6,968 nt of DNA, taken from an uncultured Neisseria sp. (lineage in GTDB: Bacteria > Pseudomonadota > Gammaproteobacteria > Burkholderiales > Neisseriaceae). The stretch covers positions 1 through 6,968 of the forward strand of contig CAMURX010000088.1 of assembly GCA_947097615.1 (NCBI GenBank). The letters are read 5' to 3'. Numbering within the stretch: position 1 is the stretch's first letter; each line of letters begins with the position of its first letter. The position numbers were made by a program, and so were the translations under genes. Shown one piece after another: positions 1-5,996 of this stretch. The notes under the pieces are model-generated. The model saw nothing but the letters and a program-made list of their open reading frames with translations. It did not search any database and was not told the origin of the DNA.

Positions 1-1375
1 TGAAAGCTACGGCTGGCACGTCGTGCCCAACGTCAACGGCCACGACACAGCCGCGATTCAGACGGCCATCGAAGCCGCCCGCGCCGAAAGCGGCAAGCCC
101 TCGCTGATTTGCTGCAAAACCCTCATCGGCAAAGGCAGCGCCAACAAAGAAGGCAGCCACAAAACCCACGGTGCACCTTTGGGCGGCGACGAAATCGAAG
201 CCACACGCAAACATTTGGGCTGGAACTACGGCGCGTTTGAAATCCCGCAGGAAATCTACGATGCTTGGAGCGCCAAAGAAAAAGGCGCGAAACTCGAAGC
301 CGCGTGGAACGAACTGTTCGCGCAATACCAAGCCAAATTCCCTGCCGAAGCCGCAGAATTTGTACGCCGCATGGAGCGCAAACTGCCGGACAACTTTGAT
401 GCCTATATTCAGACGGCCTTGAAAGAAGTCTGCGCCAAAGGTGAAACCATCGCCACGCGCAAAGCCAGCCAAAACAGCATCGAAATCCTCGCCAAAGAGC
501 TGCCCGAGCTGGTGGGCGGATCGGCCGATTTGACCCCGTCCAACCTCACCGACTGGTCAAACAGCGTATCCGTAACCCGCAACGGCGGCGGCAACTACAT
601 CCACTACGGCGTGCGCGAATTCGGCATGGGTGCGATCATGAACGGCCTGTCGCTGCACGGCGGCGTGCGCCCCTTCGGCGCGACCTTCCTCATGTTCAGC
701 GAATACCAGCGCAACGCCCTGCGTATGGCCGCGCTGATGAAAATCAACCCCATCTTCGTGTTCACCCACGACTCCATCGGCCTGGGCGAAGACGGCCCGA
801 CCCACCAGCCCGTCGAGCAAACCGCCACCCTGCGCCTGATTCCCAACATGGACGTATGGCGCCCCTGCGACACCGCCGAATCGCTGGTTGCCTGGGCAGA
901 AGCTGCCAAAGCGGCCGACCGCCCCAGCACGCTGGTTTTCAGCCGCCAAAACCTGAAATTCCTGCCGCGCAACGATGAGCAGCTTGAAAACATCAAACGC
1001 GGCGGCTATGTCGTTTCCGAAGCGCAAGGCGAAGCCCAAGCCGTCATCATCGCCACCGGCTCGGAAGTCGAACTGGCCTTGAACGCACAAGCCGCGCTGG
1101 CTGCCGAAGGCATAGCCGTACGCGTCGTTTCCATGCCCTCGACCAACGTGTTCGACCGCCAAGACGTGGCCTACCGCGCCGCCGTGTTGCCCGACCACCT
1201 GCCCAAAGTCGCCGTGGAAGCCGGCGTATCCGACGGCTGGTACAAATACGTCGGCACCAACGGCGCAGTACTCGGCCTTAACCGCTTCGGCGAATCCGCC
1301 CCTGCCGACGAGTTGTTCAAACTGTTCGGCTTTACCACGGAAAACCTGGTTGCCACGGTGAAATCCGTTCTCTGA
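1..1375 (+). CDS. tkt: Transketolase, 3' part (5' end outside window)
   Basis: Thiamine-diphosphate enzyme of the non-oxidative pentose phosphate pathway; it moves two-carbon ketol units between sugar phosphates in the cytoplasm. The frame is open from base 2 and reads ESYGWHVV, which aligns with the interior of E. coli TktA, so the first roughly 200 residues (most of the cofactor pyrophosphate domain) lie to the left and the GTG at 23 is internal. Visible family motifs are HGAPLG (167-184), GGSADL (515-532), GVREFGM (608-628, containing the catalytic Glu that activates thiamine) and [16 protein letters not shown] (764-811, active-site His). The C-terminal domain is complete ([23 protein letters not shown]). 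The TGA stop at 1373-1375 shares its A with an uptake sequence, and two more lie inside the gene. tkt itself is certain; whether paralogues exist cannot be seen here. Confidence 0.97.
   Translation, partial: ESYGWHVVPNVNGHDTAAIQTAIEAARAESGKPSLICCKTLIGKGSANKEGSHKTHGAPLGGDEIEATRKHLGWNYGAFEIPQEIYDAWSAKEKGAKLEAAWNELFAQYQAKFPAEAAEFVRRMERKLPDNFDAYIQTALKEVCAKGETIATRKASQNSIEILAKELPELVGGSADLTPSNLTDWSNSVSVTRNGGGNYIHYGVREFGMGAIMNGLSLHGGVRPFGATFLMFSEYQRNALRMAALMKINPIFVFTHDSIGLGEDGPTHQPVEQTATLRLIPNMDVWRPCDTAESLVAWAEAAKAADRPSTLVFSRQNLKFLPRNDEQLENIKRGGYVVSEAQGEAQAVIIATGSEVELALNAQAALAAEGIAVRVVSMPSTNVFDRQDVAYRAAVLPDHLPKVAVEAGVSDGWYKYVGTNGAVLGLNRFGESAPADELFKLFGFTTENLVATVKSVL
57..68 (-). repeat. DUS inside tkt (TG variant)
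   Basis: The complementary strand reads TGGCCGTCTGAA: the 10-base uptake core is exact and the outermost base differs from the AG-DUS. It is translated as part of AIQTAIE, so it is accommodated in coding sequence. Confidence 0.75.
408..419 (-). repeat. DUS inside tkt (exact AG-DUS)
   Basis: The complementary strand reads AGGCCGTCTGAA exactly. On the coding strand it encodes part of YIQTALKE. It should mark this gene for uptake by natural transformation. Confidence 0.88.
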
Positions 1376-1386
1376 GGCCGTCTGAA
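1375..1386 (+). repeat. DUS overlapping the tkt stop codon
   Basis: Exact AGGCCGTCTGAA whose first base is the last base of the tkt TGA. It is a single copy here; the next inverted pair starts 32 bases downstream. Confidence 0.9.
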
Positions 1387-1417
1387 ACGTCCGAATCCGT
1401 TTAAACAAAGCAGCAAC

Positions 1418-1445
1418 AGGCCGTCTGAACCTTTTCAGACGGCCT
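1418..1445. terminator. DUS inverted-pair hairpin between tkt and dld
   Basis: Two exact AG-DUS face each other (1418-1429 and 1434-1445), giving a perfect 12-bp stem with a 4-base loop. Closely spaced inverted DUS behind genes are an established neisserial terminator arrangement. No long T tract follows, so efficiency is uncertain. It lies 43 bases after the tkt stop and 16 bases before the dld ATG. Confidence 0.75.
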
Positions 1446-1461
1446 CAACACAGGAAAGATC

Positions 1462-3153
1462 ATGAACGCCACGCAGTTAATCGAAAACCTTACCCGCATT
1501 GTCGGCCAAAAACACATCATCACCGACCCGGCCAAAACCGAACAATACCGCCAAGGCTACCGCTTCGGCGAAGGGCAGGCGCTGGCGGTGGTGCGGCCGG
1601 GTACGCTGTTGGAAATGTGGCAGATTTTGCAGGAATGTGTAGCCGCCGACGTGATTGTCATCACCCAAGCCGCCAACACCGGCCTCACCGGTGGCTCGAC
1701 TCCCAGCGGCCACGATTACGACCGCGACATCGTCATCGTCAACACCATGCGCATCGACATCATCCAGCCGATTAACGGCAACGAACAAGTCGTCTGCCTG
1801 CCCGGCGCCACGCTCAACCGGCTTGAGATGCTGCTCAAGCCGCTCGGGCGCGAGCCGCATTCCGTTATCGGCTCGTCGTGCATTGGCGCATCCGTCTTGG
1901 GCGGCGTGTGCAACAACTCCGGCGGCGCATTGGTGCAGCGCGGCCCGGCCTACACCGAAATGGCACTGTTTGCCGAAATCGACAGCGAAGGCCGTCTGAA
2001 CCTCGTCAACCACCTCGGCATCGATTTGGGCAGCACGCCCGAAGAAATTTTGCACAACCTGCAAGGCTGGCACTACCAGCAAAAAGACATCGACCAAAAC
2101 GCAGGCAAAGGCCACGACCACGCCTATTGCGACCATGTGCGCCAAGTGGATGCGCCCACCGCAGCCCGCTTCAACGCCGACCCCGCCCGCCACTACGAAG
2201 CCAGCGGCTGCGCGGGCAAACTGATGGTGTTTGCCGTGCGCCTCGACACCTTCCCGCAGGAAAACCAAACCGCCGTGTTCTACATCGGCACCAACGACAT
2301 CAACGAACTCACCGACATCCGCCGCGCCGCACTCTCCGAGTTCCAGAGCCTGCCCGTTTCCGGCGAATACATCCACCGCGACGCGTTCGACATCGCCGCC
2401 GTATATGGCAAAGACACCTTCTACGCCATCAAAAAATTCGGCACCCACCAACTGCCCAAACTGTTCGACCTCAAAGCCCGCGCCGACCGCATCGGCAAAA
2501 AAATCCCGTTTCTGCCCAAACACTTCACCGACAAAGCCATGCAGTTTGCCAGCCGCTTCATGCCGCAGCACCTGCCGCAATCCCTGCGCGACTACCGCGA
2601 CCGCTATGAGCACCACCTGATTCTCAAAATGGGCGGCGCAGGCGTGGAAGAAGCCCGCGCGTTTCTGAAAAACTACTTCGCCAACCACAGCGGCGCATAT
2701 TTCGAGTGCAACGCCGAAGAAACCCAAGCCGCCATGCTGCACCGCTTTGCCGTCGCCTCTGCCGCCGTGCGCTACCGCGCCGTACACGATAAAGAAGTCG
2801 AAGACATCGTCGCCCTCGACATCGCCCTGCGCCGCGACGACCGCGACTGGTTTGAAACCCTGCCCGACGAAATCAACAGCAAAATCAGCCACAAACTCTA
2901 CTACGGCCACTTCATGTGCCACGTTTTCCACCAAGACTACATCGTCAAAAAAGGCCACGACTGCATGGCCTTAGAGCACGAAATGCTGCACCTGTTGGAC
3001 AAACGCGGCGCACAATACCCCGCCGAACACAACGTCGGCCACCTCTATGAAGCCAAGCCCGAACTCAAAGCCTTCTACCGCAAACTCGACCCCACCAACA
3101 GCTTCAACCCCGGCATCGGCCACACCTCGAAAAAGAAAAACTGGGCGGAATAA
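1462..3153 (+). CDS. dld: Quinone-dependent D-lactate dehydrogenase (FAD)
   Basis: Peripheral membrane flavoenzyme that oxidizes D-lactate to pyruvate and passes electrons to the quinone pool. The 563 residues align end to end with E. coli Dld (571 aa). The N-terminal FAD-binding domain contains ANTGLTGGSTP (71-81) and the glycine-rich GSSCIGASVLGG (137-148) followed by CNNSGG; the second half is the Dld membrane-associated/substrate domain, with strings shared with E. coli such as HKLYYGHFMC, VFHQDYIVKKG and GAQYPAEHNVGHLY near the end. The ATG at 1462 has AGGA at 1452-1455, six bases upstream, and the N-terminus matches the family, so the start is well supported. There is no signal peptide or transmembrane helix, as expected. 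An exact DUS lies inside at 1989-2000. It is flanked by hairpins and so is probably monocistronic. Lactate is an important carbon source for host-associated Neisseria; that role is inferred here. Confidence 0.97.
   Translation: MNATQLIENLTRIVGQKHIITDPAKTEQYRQGYRFGEGQALAVVRPGTLLEMWQILQECVAADVIVITQAANTGLTGGSTPSGHDYDRDIVIVNTMRIDIIQPINGNEQVVCLPGATLNRLEMLLKPLGREPHSVIGSSCIGASVLGGVCNNSGGALVQRGPAYTEMALFAEIDSEGRLNLVNHLGIDLGSTPEEILHNLQGWHYQQKDIDQNAGKGHDHAYCDHVRQVDAPTAARFNADPARHYEASGCAGKLMVFAVRLDTFPQENQTAVFYIGTNDINELTDIRRAALSEFQSLPVSGEYIHRDAFDIAAVYGKDTFYAIKKFGTHQLPKLFDLKARADRIGKKIPFLPKHFTDKAMQFASRFMPQHLPQSLRDYRDRYEHHLILKMGGAGVEEARAFLKNYFANHSGAYFECNAEETQAAMLHRFAVASAAVRYRAVHDKEVEDIVALDIALRRDDRDWFETLPDEINSKISHKLYYGHFMCHVFHQDYIVKKGHDCMALEHEMLHLLDKRGAQYPAEHNVGHLYEAKPELKAFYRKLDPTNSFNPGIGHTSKKKNWAE
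1989..2000 (+). repeat. DUS inside dld (exact AG-DUS)
   Basis: AGGCCGTCTGAA encodes part of SEGRLNL (residues 175-181), where E. coli Dld has EDGKLTL. The uptake sequence therefore sits in a position that tolerates conservative change. Confidence 0.88.
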
Positions 3154-3159
3154 GGCTTC

Positions 3160-3198
3160 CAGACGGCCTTTTCCCGCTGCCAAACCAAAGGCCGTCTG
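3160..3198. terminator. DUS hairpin after dld
   Basis: CAGACGGCCTTT (3160-3171) pairs perfectly with AAAGGCCGTCTG (3187-3198) across a 15-base loop. The right arm belongs to an exact AG-DUS (3189-3200); the left arm belongs to a DUS with one changed base (3158-3169, TCCAGACGGCCT). It starts 7 bases after the dld TAA, a good position for a terminator. Confidence 0.7.
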
Positions 3199-3228
3199 AA
3201 AACGGAAAACCCCTTTTTCAGAAACGTC

Positions 3229-3248
3229 ATCCCCGCGAAGGCGGGGAT
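3229..3248. repeat. dRS3-like 20-bp repeat
   Basis: ATCCCC (3229-3234), an 8-base core GCGAAGGC, then GGGGAT (3243-3248): six-base inverted arms around eight bases, 20 bp in all. This is the architecture of the neisserial dRS3 repeat (ATTCCC-N8-GGGAAT) with one changed base in each arm, compensated so that pairing is kept. Similar repeats occur in other proteobacteria, so the dRS3 label is likely but not certain. Confidence 0.6.
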
Positions 3249-3287
3249 GGCCGCCGCTTCCACAAACCCAAGCAAAAGGAAACCAAT

Positions 3288-4190
3288 ATGGGCACCCCGC
3301 AAACCGCCATCATCCCCGACACCATCACCGCCGCCATCTATATAGAAGCGAACGTGCTCGACAAAGAACAGACCAAAGCCGCCTGCTGCCAAGCCCTCGC
3401 CGCCCTCGACGACTGCCGCGGCCGCTTCCCCGGCCACGATCTGGGCATGACCATCGCCTTCGGCGCCGACTTCTGGCACAGCCTAGGCCACGCAAACGAA
3501 GGCCGCGAAATCCGCCCCTTCGTCCCCCTCGGCAACGGCCTCTGCCCCACCACCCAATGCGATTTGATGATCCACATCCAGTCGCGCCACTTCGGCCTCA
3601 ACTACCTCTTGGCCGAACAGGTCAACGCCGCATTCGGCAGCAGCATCCGCATCGAAAACGAAACCCACGGCTTCCGTATGCCCGAAGAGCGCGGCCTCGA
3701 CGGCTTCGTCGACGGCACGGAAAACCCGCACGGCGAAGAAAAAATCGCCGCCGTCGGCACCATCGCCCAAGACCAACCCGACGCGGGCGGCAGCTACATC
3801 GTCCTGCAAAAATACCTGCATGACCTCAAAAAATGGGGCAGCATCAGTGTCGCCGAACAAGAGCAGGCCGTCGGCCGCAGCAAAGCCGACAACATCGAAT
3901 TTGCCCGCGCCGACCGCCTGCCCGACTCCCACCTCGGCCGCACCAACATCAAAGAAAACGGCATCGGTCTCAAAATCGTCCGCCGCAGCCTGCCCTTCGG
4001 CTACATCAGCGGCGAACACGGCCTGCAATTCATCGCCTACTGCGCCACCCTGCACAACATCGACGAACAGCTCAAATTCATGTTCGGCGACAAAGACGGC
4101 AAAATCGACCTGCTGCTGAAACACATGTCCGCAGCCGTACGCAGCGCCTACTACTACGCCCCGAGTATCGAGCGGCTGGCCGATTTGTAA
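3288..4190 (+). CDS. yfeX: Dye-decolorizing (DyP-type) haem peroxidase, YfeX-like
   Basis: Haem peroxidase of the DyP family, 300 residues, close in length and sequence to E. coli YfeX (299 aa). It begins with the family's PQTAI string and carries the GxxDG motif at 139-143 (GFVDG), whose Asp142 is the proton-transfer residue. His215 (in DSHLGRTN) matches the proximal haem ligand and Arg232 (IVRRSLPFG) the distal Arg. There is no signal peptide or Tat motif, so it should be cytoplasmic, unlike EfeB-type DyPs. No encapsulin gene or iron-transport gene is adjacent in this window. The physiological substrate of YfeX proteins is unsettled: porphyrinogen oxidation and haem iron release have both been proposed, the latter disputed. 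The ATG at 3288 is preceded by AAGGA (3276-3280) at 7 bases, supporting the start. Hairpins on both sides suggest a single-gene transcript. Confidence 0.95.
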   Translation: MGTPQTAIIPDTITAAIYIEANVLDKEQTKAACCQALAALDDCRGRFPGHDLGMTIAFGADFWHSLGHANEGREIRPFVPLGNGLCPTTQCDLMIHIQSRHFGLNYLLAEQVNAAFGSSIRIENETHGFRMPEERGLDGFVDGTENPHGEEKIAAVGTIAQDQPDAGGSYIVLQKYLHDLKKWGSISVAEQEQAVGRSKADNIEFARADRLPDSHLGRTNIKENGIGLKIVRRSLPFGYISGEHGLQFIAYCATLHNIDEQLKFMFGDKDGKIDLLLKHMSAAVRSAYYYAPSIERLADL

Positions 4191-4210
4191 GGCACGCAAA
4201 AAGCCCGAAT

Positions 4211-4249
4211 GGCCGTCTGAAAAACATCAAAACGGGTTTTCAGACGGCC
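4211..4249. terminator. DUS hairpin after yfeX
   Basis: GGCCGTCTGAAAA (4211-4223) pairs with TTTTCAGACGGCC (4237-4249), a perfect 13-bp stem with a 13-base loop. It starts 20 bases after the yfeX TAA and is the best terminator candidate for that gene. Confidence 0.7.
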
Positions 4250-4263
4250 TGGGCAGATACAGA

Positions 4264-4301
4264 AGGCTGTCTGAAAGCCGCTTCCTGCTTTCAGACGGAC
4301 T
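4264..4301. repeat. Degenerate DUS inverted pair
   Basis: Left arm 4264-4278 contains AGGCTGTCTGAA (one change from DUS); right arm 4287-4301 contains the complement of AGTCCGTCTGAA (one change). The 15-base arms pair with one mismatch and one G-U in RNA. The decay suggests an older copy no longer held to the uptake consensus. Confidence 0.55.
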
Positions 4302-4364
4302 CCTCGTGCCGTTGTCCCGCCCTTTCCCAAGCGCAGGACAAATGTGCCCAAGCCGACCCGCCTG

Positions 4365-4430
4365 TTTTCAGACGGCCTTATCCAAAACAAAAGGCCGTCT
4401 GAAAAGCCACACCCGACTTTCAGACGGCCT
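4365..4430. repeat. Three alternating DUS with mutually exclusive hairpins
   Basis: Exact DUS at 4367-4378(-), 4392-4403(+) and 4419-4430(-). The middle one can pair leftwards (4365-4379 with 4391-4405, 15 bp, 11-base loop) or rightwards (4392-4404 with 4418-4430, 13 bp, 13-base loop), not both. The array ends 21 bases before the TatD start codon, so in a read-through transcript it would form the leader. Any regulatory effect is inference. Confidence 0.6.
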
Positions 4431-4451
4431 CCGCCAACCCATAACGAAACC

Positions 4452-5210
4452 ATGTTCACCGACACCCACGCCCACCTTGCCGATCCCCAACTGGCCGCCA
4501 AACTGCCCGCCGTGCTGGCGCAGGCCGCCGCAGCGGGCGTCACGCGCTTTTTCGTGCCCGCCACCGGCCGCAGCGACTGGCAGAACGTGCTCGCACTGGC
4601 CGCGCCCGCCGTCGTCCCCGCCATCGGCATCCATCCCTGGTTTGCCGACAGCCACAACGCAGCGGACGTAGATCAACTCGACGCCCTGCTGCGCCGCCAC
4701 CCGCACGCCCTCGTCGGCGAAGCGGGTTTGGACTACCGGCACGCAGCCGACGATGCCGCACGGCAGACGCAGCGCGCCATCCTGTCCGCCCAACTCGATC
4801 TGGCCGCGCAACACGGCCGCGCCGTACTGCTGCACAACGTCCGCGCAGGCGCGGATCTGCTGCGCCTGTTGCAAAAACACGGCATACGGCGCGGCGCCGT
4901 CCATGCCTTTTCCGGCAGCCTCGAAGAAGCGCAGGCCTTTATCCGCCAGGGCTTGAAAATCGGCATCGGCTCGCTGCTGCTCAACCCCGCGGCCAAAAAA
5001 GTCCGCCGCGCCGCCGCCGAACTGCCGCTCTCCTCGCTGGTTTTGGAAACCGACAGCCCGTTTATGCTCAAAGACGCCGCCAACACCCCCGCCAACATCC
5101 GCACCATCGCCCAAACCGTCTGCACCCTGCGCGGCATCGGCCTGACGGAACTTGCCGAGGCAACGGAAAACAATGCGGCGCAGCTGCCGGAAAACCCAAA
5201 GGCCGTCTGA
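4452..5210 (+). CDS. TatD-family metal-dependent hydrolase / DNase (YjjV-like)
   Basis: TIM-barrel metallohydrolase of the TatD family, 252 residues (E. coli members are about 260). The expected metal ligands are all visible: HAH at residues 6-8, Glu90 in GEAGLD, His128 (LLHNVR), His151 (HAFSGS) and Asp201 (LETDSPF). Family members are 3'-5' DNases or phosphodiesterases of cytoplasmic DNA/RNA quality control. VPAT near residue 35 and HAFSGSLEEAQ resemble YjjV more than TatD or YcfH, but the exact paralogue cannot be fixed from this. The ATG at 4452 puts the HAH motif at the normal distance; the in-frame GTG at 4344 would add only translated DUS. No good ribosome binding site is visible (CATAACGAAACC upstream), so translation may be weak. 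The C-terminus ends PENPKAV with AV-stop supplied by a DUS. Confidence 0.93.
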   Translation: MFTDTHAHLADPQLAAKLPAVLAQAAAAGVTRFFVPATGRSDWQNVLALAAPAVVPAIGIHPWFADSHNAADVDQLDALLRRHPHALVGEAGLDYRHAADDAARQTQRAILSAQLDLAAQHGRAVLLHNVRAGADLLRLLQKHGIRRGAVHAFSGSLEEAQAFIRQGLKIGIGSLLLNPAAKKVRRAAAELPLSSLVLETDSPFMLKDAANTPANIRTIAQTVCTLRGIGLTELAEATENNAAQLPENPKAV

Positions 5211-5238
5211 AAGCGCCGAACGGGCTTTCAGACGGCCT
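5200..5238. terminator. DUS hairpin containing the TatD-gene stop codon
   Basis: AGGCCGTCTGAAAGC (5200-5214) pairs perfectly with GCTTTCAGACGGCCT (5224-5238): a 15-bp stem with a 9-base loop, built from two exact AG-DUS (5200-5211 and 5227-5238). The TGA stop (5208-5210) lies within the left arm, so coding sequence, uptake signal and probable terminator overlap. Confidence 0.75.
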
Positions 5239-5254
5239 CTGTCGCAACGGTAGG

Positions 5255-5275
5255 GTATGTTGCGCAGCAACGCAC
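5255..5275. repeat. Small palindromic repeat, GTTGC-GCA-GCAAC
   Basis: GTTGC (5259-5263) and GCAAC (5267-5271) flank GCA. The outer bases GTAT...GCAC would pair fully if the left side read GTGC, so this looks like a decayed copy of a longer 9-bp-arm hairpin, preceded by TAGG (5251-5254). Family assignment is not made. Confidence 0.4.
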
Positions 5276-5316
5276 GCGGTTTCTGCATTTTGCGGGTAAC
5301 CGTGCGGACGGACAAA

Positions 5317-5328
5317 AGGCCGTCTGAA
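5317..5328 (+). repeat. Single exact AG-DUS
   Basis: AGGCCGTCTGAA with no partner within 100 bases, so it is an uptake signal rather than a hairpin arm. Confidence 0.88.
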
Positions 5329-5365
5329 AGCGAAAATCCCATAACGCACCTTGCTCCTGTTCCTA

Positions 5366-5525
5366 GGGGCTGTTGACAATCAGCCTTGCGGCGGTATTTT
5401 TGGTAAAAATCCGCGCCTGCCGCGTCAAAAATGCTCGCAAGATGTCCAATCTTGCTGCGCTTTTTTCCTTGCATCCGCGAATTTTTCCGCAAAAAGCCGC
5501 CAAAATGTTGATTGTCAACACGCCC
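5366..5525. mobile_element. 160-bp palindromic MITE-like element with TA flanks
   Basis: The ends are inverted: left GGGGCTGTTGACAATCA (5366-5382), right TGATTGTCAACACGCCC (5509-5525), 15 of 17 matching with the inner 12 perfect. Both ends are flanked by TA (5364-5365 and 5526-5527), as expected from a 2-bp target duplication. The interior is also roughly symmetrical: ATTTTT-GGT-AAAAAT (5396-5410) on the left faces ATTTTT-CCGC-AAAAA (5481-5495) on the right, and the midpoint is a hairpin GCAAGAT-GTCCA-ATCTTGC (5437-5455), centred within one base of the element's centre. A T6 run (5461-5466) lies just after the central hairpin. It has no coding capacity and no DUS. It is not a Correia element, whose ends differ. 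Non-autonomous transposition by an IS with TA targets is inferred; the parent IS is not visible. Confidence 0.65.
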
Positions 5526-5679
5526 TAAGTCCGCAAGTGCACGGGTTGCGCGGCGGAGGGAGTTTGGTGCGCGGCGGGGCTGGCGCTTTCAGACGGCCTC
5601 CATGCCGTTGCCCCGCAAATCGGGGCGGCGGTTTTCCTGTTCGGGGCGGGAGGGGGCGATGAAGGGCGGGCAAAGCATG

Positions 5680-5720
5680 AGGCCATCTGAAACCTGCAAA
5701 ACAGGTTTTTCAGACGGCCT
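5680..5720. terminator. Imperfect DUS hairpin in tandem unit 1
   Basis: Left DUS 5680-5691 has one change (AGGCCATCTGAA); right DUS 5709-5720 is exact. Extended arms AGGCCATCTGAAACCTG and CAGGTTTTTCAGACGGCCT pair with one mismatch and a two-base bulge across a 5-base loop. Termination in either direction is plausible. Confidence 0.5.
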
Positions 5721-5723
5721 TTG

Positions 5724-5782
5724 TTAATGGGCGGAAGCAGCCCGCCGTTTTGTTTGCAACTCGGATTTAACTTCGTTGAAGC
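5724..5782. repeat. 59-bp conserved block, copy A
   Basis: Runs from TTAATGG to GTTGAAGC and is identical to copy B (5920-5978) except for G5731/A5927. Within it GGCGG (5730-5734) and CCGCC (5742-5746) form a short stem followed by GTTTTGTTT, which looks like a weak rightward terminator; the one base change weakens that stem in copy B. On the minus strand the block reads as an 18-residue open frame, FNEVKSELQTKRRAAS..H-stop, with no known match. Confidence 0.8.
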
Positions 5783-5877
5783 GTCTTTCAGACGGCCTCC
5801 GTGCCGTTGTCCCGCAAACAGGGCTGGCGGTTTTCCGTTTGGAGCGGGAAGGGCGGTAAAGGGCGGCCAAAGCGGGA

Positions 5878-5916
5878 AGGCCGTCTGAAAGCGCCAAACG
5901 GGGTTTCAGACGGCCT
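5878..5916. terminator. DUS hairpin downstream of dinB (in tandem unit 2)
   Basis: AGGCCGTCTGAAA (5878-5890) pairs perfectly with TTTCAGACGGCCT (5904-5916), 13 bp with a 13-base loop, from two exact AG-DUS. It is the first strong hairpin reached by leftward dinB transcription, about 70 bases past the stop, so it is the best dinB terminator candidate. Confidence 0.65.
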
Positions 5917-5919
5917 CTA

Positions 5920-5978
5920 TTAATGGACGGAAGCAGCCCGCCGTTTTGTTTGCAACTCGGATTTAACTTCGTTGAAGC
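5920..5978. repeat. 59-bp conserved block, copy B
   Basis: 58 of 59 bases match copy A at 5724-5782. It lies immediately downstream of the dinB stop codon on the minus strand, so it is probably the native dinB 3' flank from which copy A was duplicated. Confidence 0.8.
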
Positions 5979-5984
5979 TGCGCT

Positions 5985-5996
5985 TTCAGACGGCCT
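5985..5996 (-). repeat. DUS supplying the dinB stop codon
   Basis: The minus strand reads AGGCCGTCTGAA exactly; in the dinB frame this is (G)AG-GCC-GTC-TGA, giving the terminal Glu-Ala-Val and the stop. Confidence 0.9.

Larger units (their letters stand above)
4191..4451. other. DUS-crowded spacer between yfeX and the TatD gene
   Basis: This 261-bp gap contains no credible gene. It holds seven DUS or near-DUS: 4210(+), 4239(-), 4264(+, one mismatch), 4290(-, one mismatch), 4367(-), 4392(+) and 4419(-). They can form at least three successive hairpins, entered separately. Short peptides read through it (FSDGL, RPSE, FRRP) are just translated DUS. No convincing promoter for the TatD gene was recognised. 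Confidence 0.8.
5586..5784. repeat. Tandem unit 1 (199 bp), dinB-tail derived
   Basis: Starts with a reverse DUS (5588-5599) and, read on the minus strand, ends in EQENRRPDLRGNGMEAV-stop, in frame and matching 13 of 17 residues of the dinB C-terminus EQENRQPDLWDNGTEAV. Then come a GC-rich stretch, an imperfect DUS pair (5680-5720), and the 59-bp block (5724-5782). The same order recurs in unit 2. No ribosome site or upstream coding part is present, so it is a relic, not a gene. Confidence 0.75.
5785..5982. repeat. Tandem unit 2 (198 bp), dinB-tail derived
   Basis: Same structure as unit 1: reverse DUS (5787-5798), minus-strand tail ENRQPCLRDNGTEAV-stop (13 of 15 residues match dinB), GC-rich stretch, DUS pair (5878-5916), then the 59-bp block. 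A one-base deletion near 5836 breaks the frame upstream of the tail. It directly abuts the true dinB end, which begins the next repeat at 5983. Confidence 0.75.
5211..5985. other. Gene-free, repeat-built region between convergent TatD gene and dinB
   Basis: No ORF in these 775 bp resembles a protein. From left to right it holds the TatD-gene terminator, a small hairpin repeat (5255-5275), a single exact DUS (5317-5328), a 160-bp palindromic element (5366-5525), about 60 bp of plain GC-rich sequence, and two tandem units of about 198 bp related to the 3' end of dinB (5586-5982). Both flanking genes point into it, so it needs no promoter; it behaves as a sink for repeats. Confidence 0.8.

Noticed and set aside
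23..1375. GTG at 23 as the tkt start
   Set aside because: The frame is open to the left edge and residues before it (ESYGWH) match internal transketolase sequence.
1477..2958. 493-residue open frame on the minus strand opposite dld
   Set aside because: It mirrors the codon usage of dld, is rich in Val/Ala/Gly/Phe with no recognisable motif, and dld matches its family along its full length. The same applies to minus-strand frames at 557-1408, 3483-4199 and 4368-5492.
3288..4190. Encapsulated or exported DyP system
   Set aside because: No Tat signal peptide, no encapsulin gene and no C-terminal cargo-peptide context is visible; the protein is YfeX-like and cytoplasmic.
4344..4451. Upstream GTG start extending the TatD-family protein by 36 residues
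   Set aside because: The extension is translated DUS (LFSDGL, RPSE, FRRP) and the HAH metal motif normally lies within the first ten residues, as it does from 4452.
5366..5525. Correia repeat enclosed element
   Set aside because: Correia ends begin TATAG(C/T)GGATTAAC; these ends read GGGGCTGTTGACAATCA, with TA flanks but no similarity inside.
5351..5727. Overlapping plus-strand frames of 71-103 residues in the gene-free region
   Set aside because: They cross the palindromic element and the repeat units, show no motif or ribosome site, and contain translated DUS.
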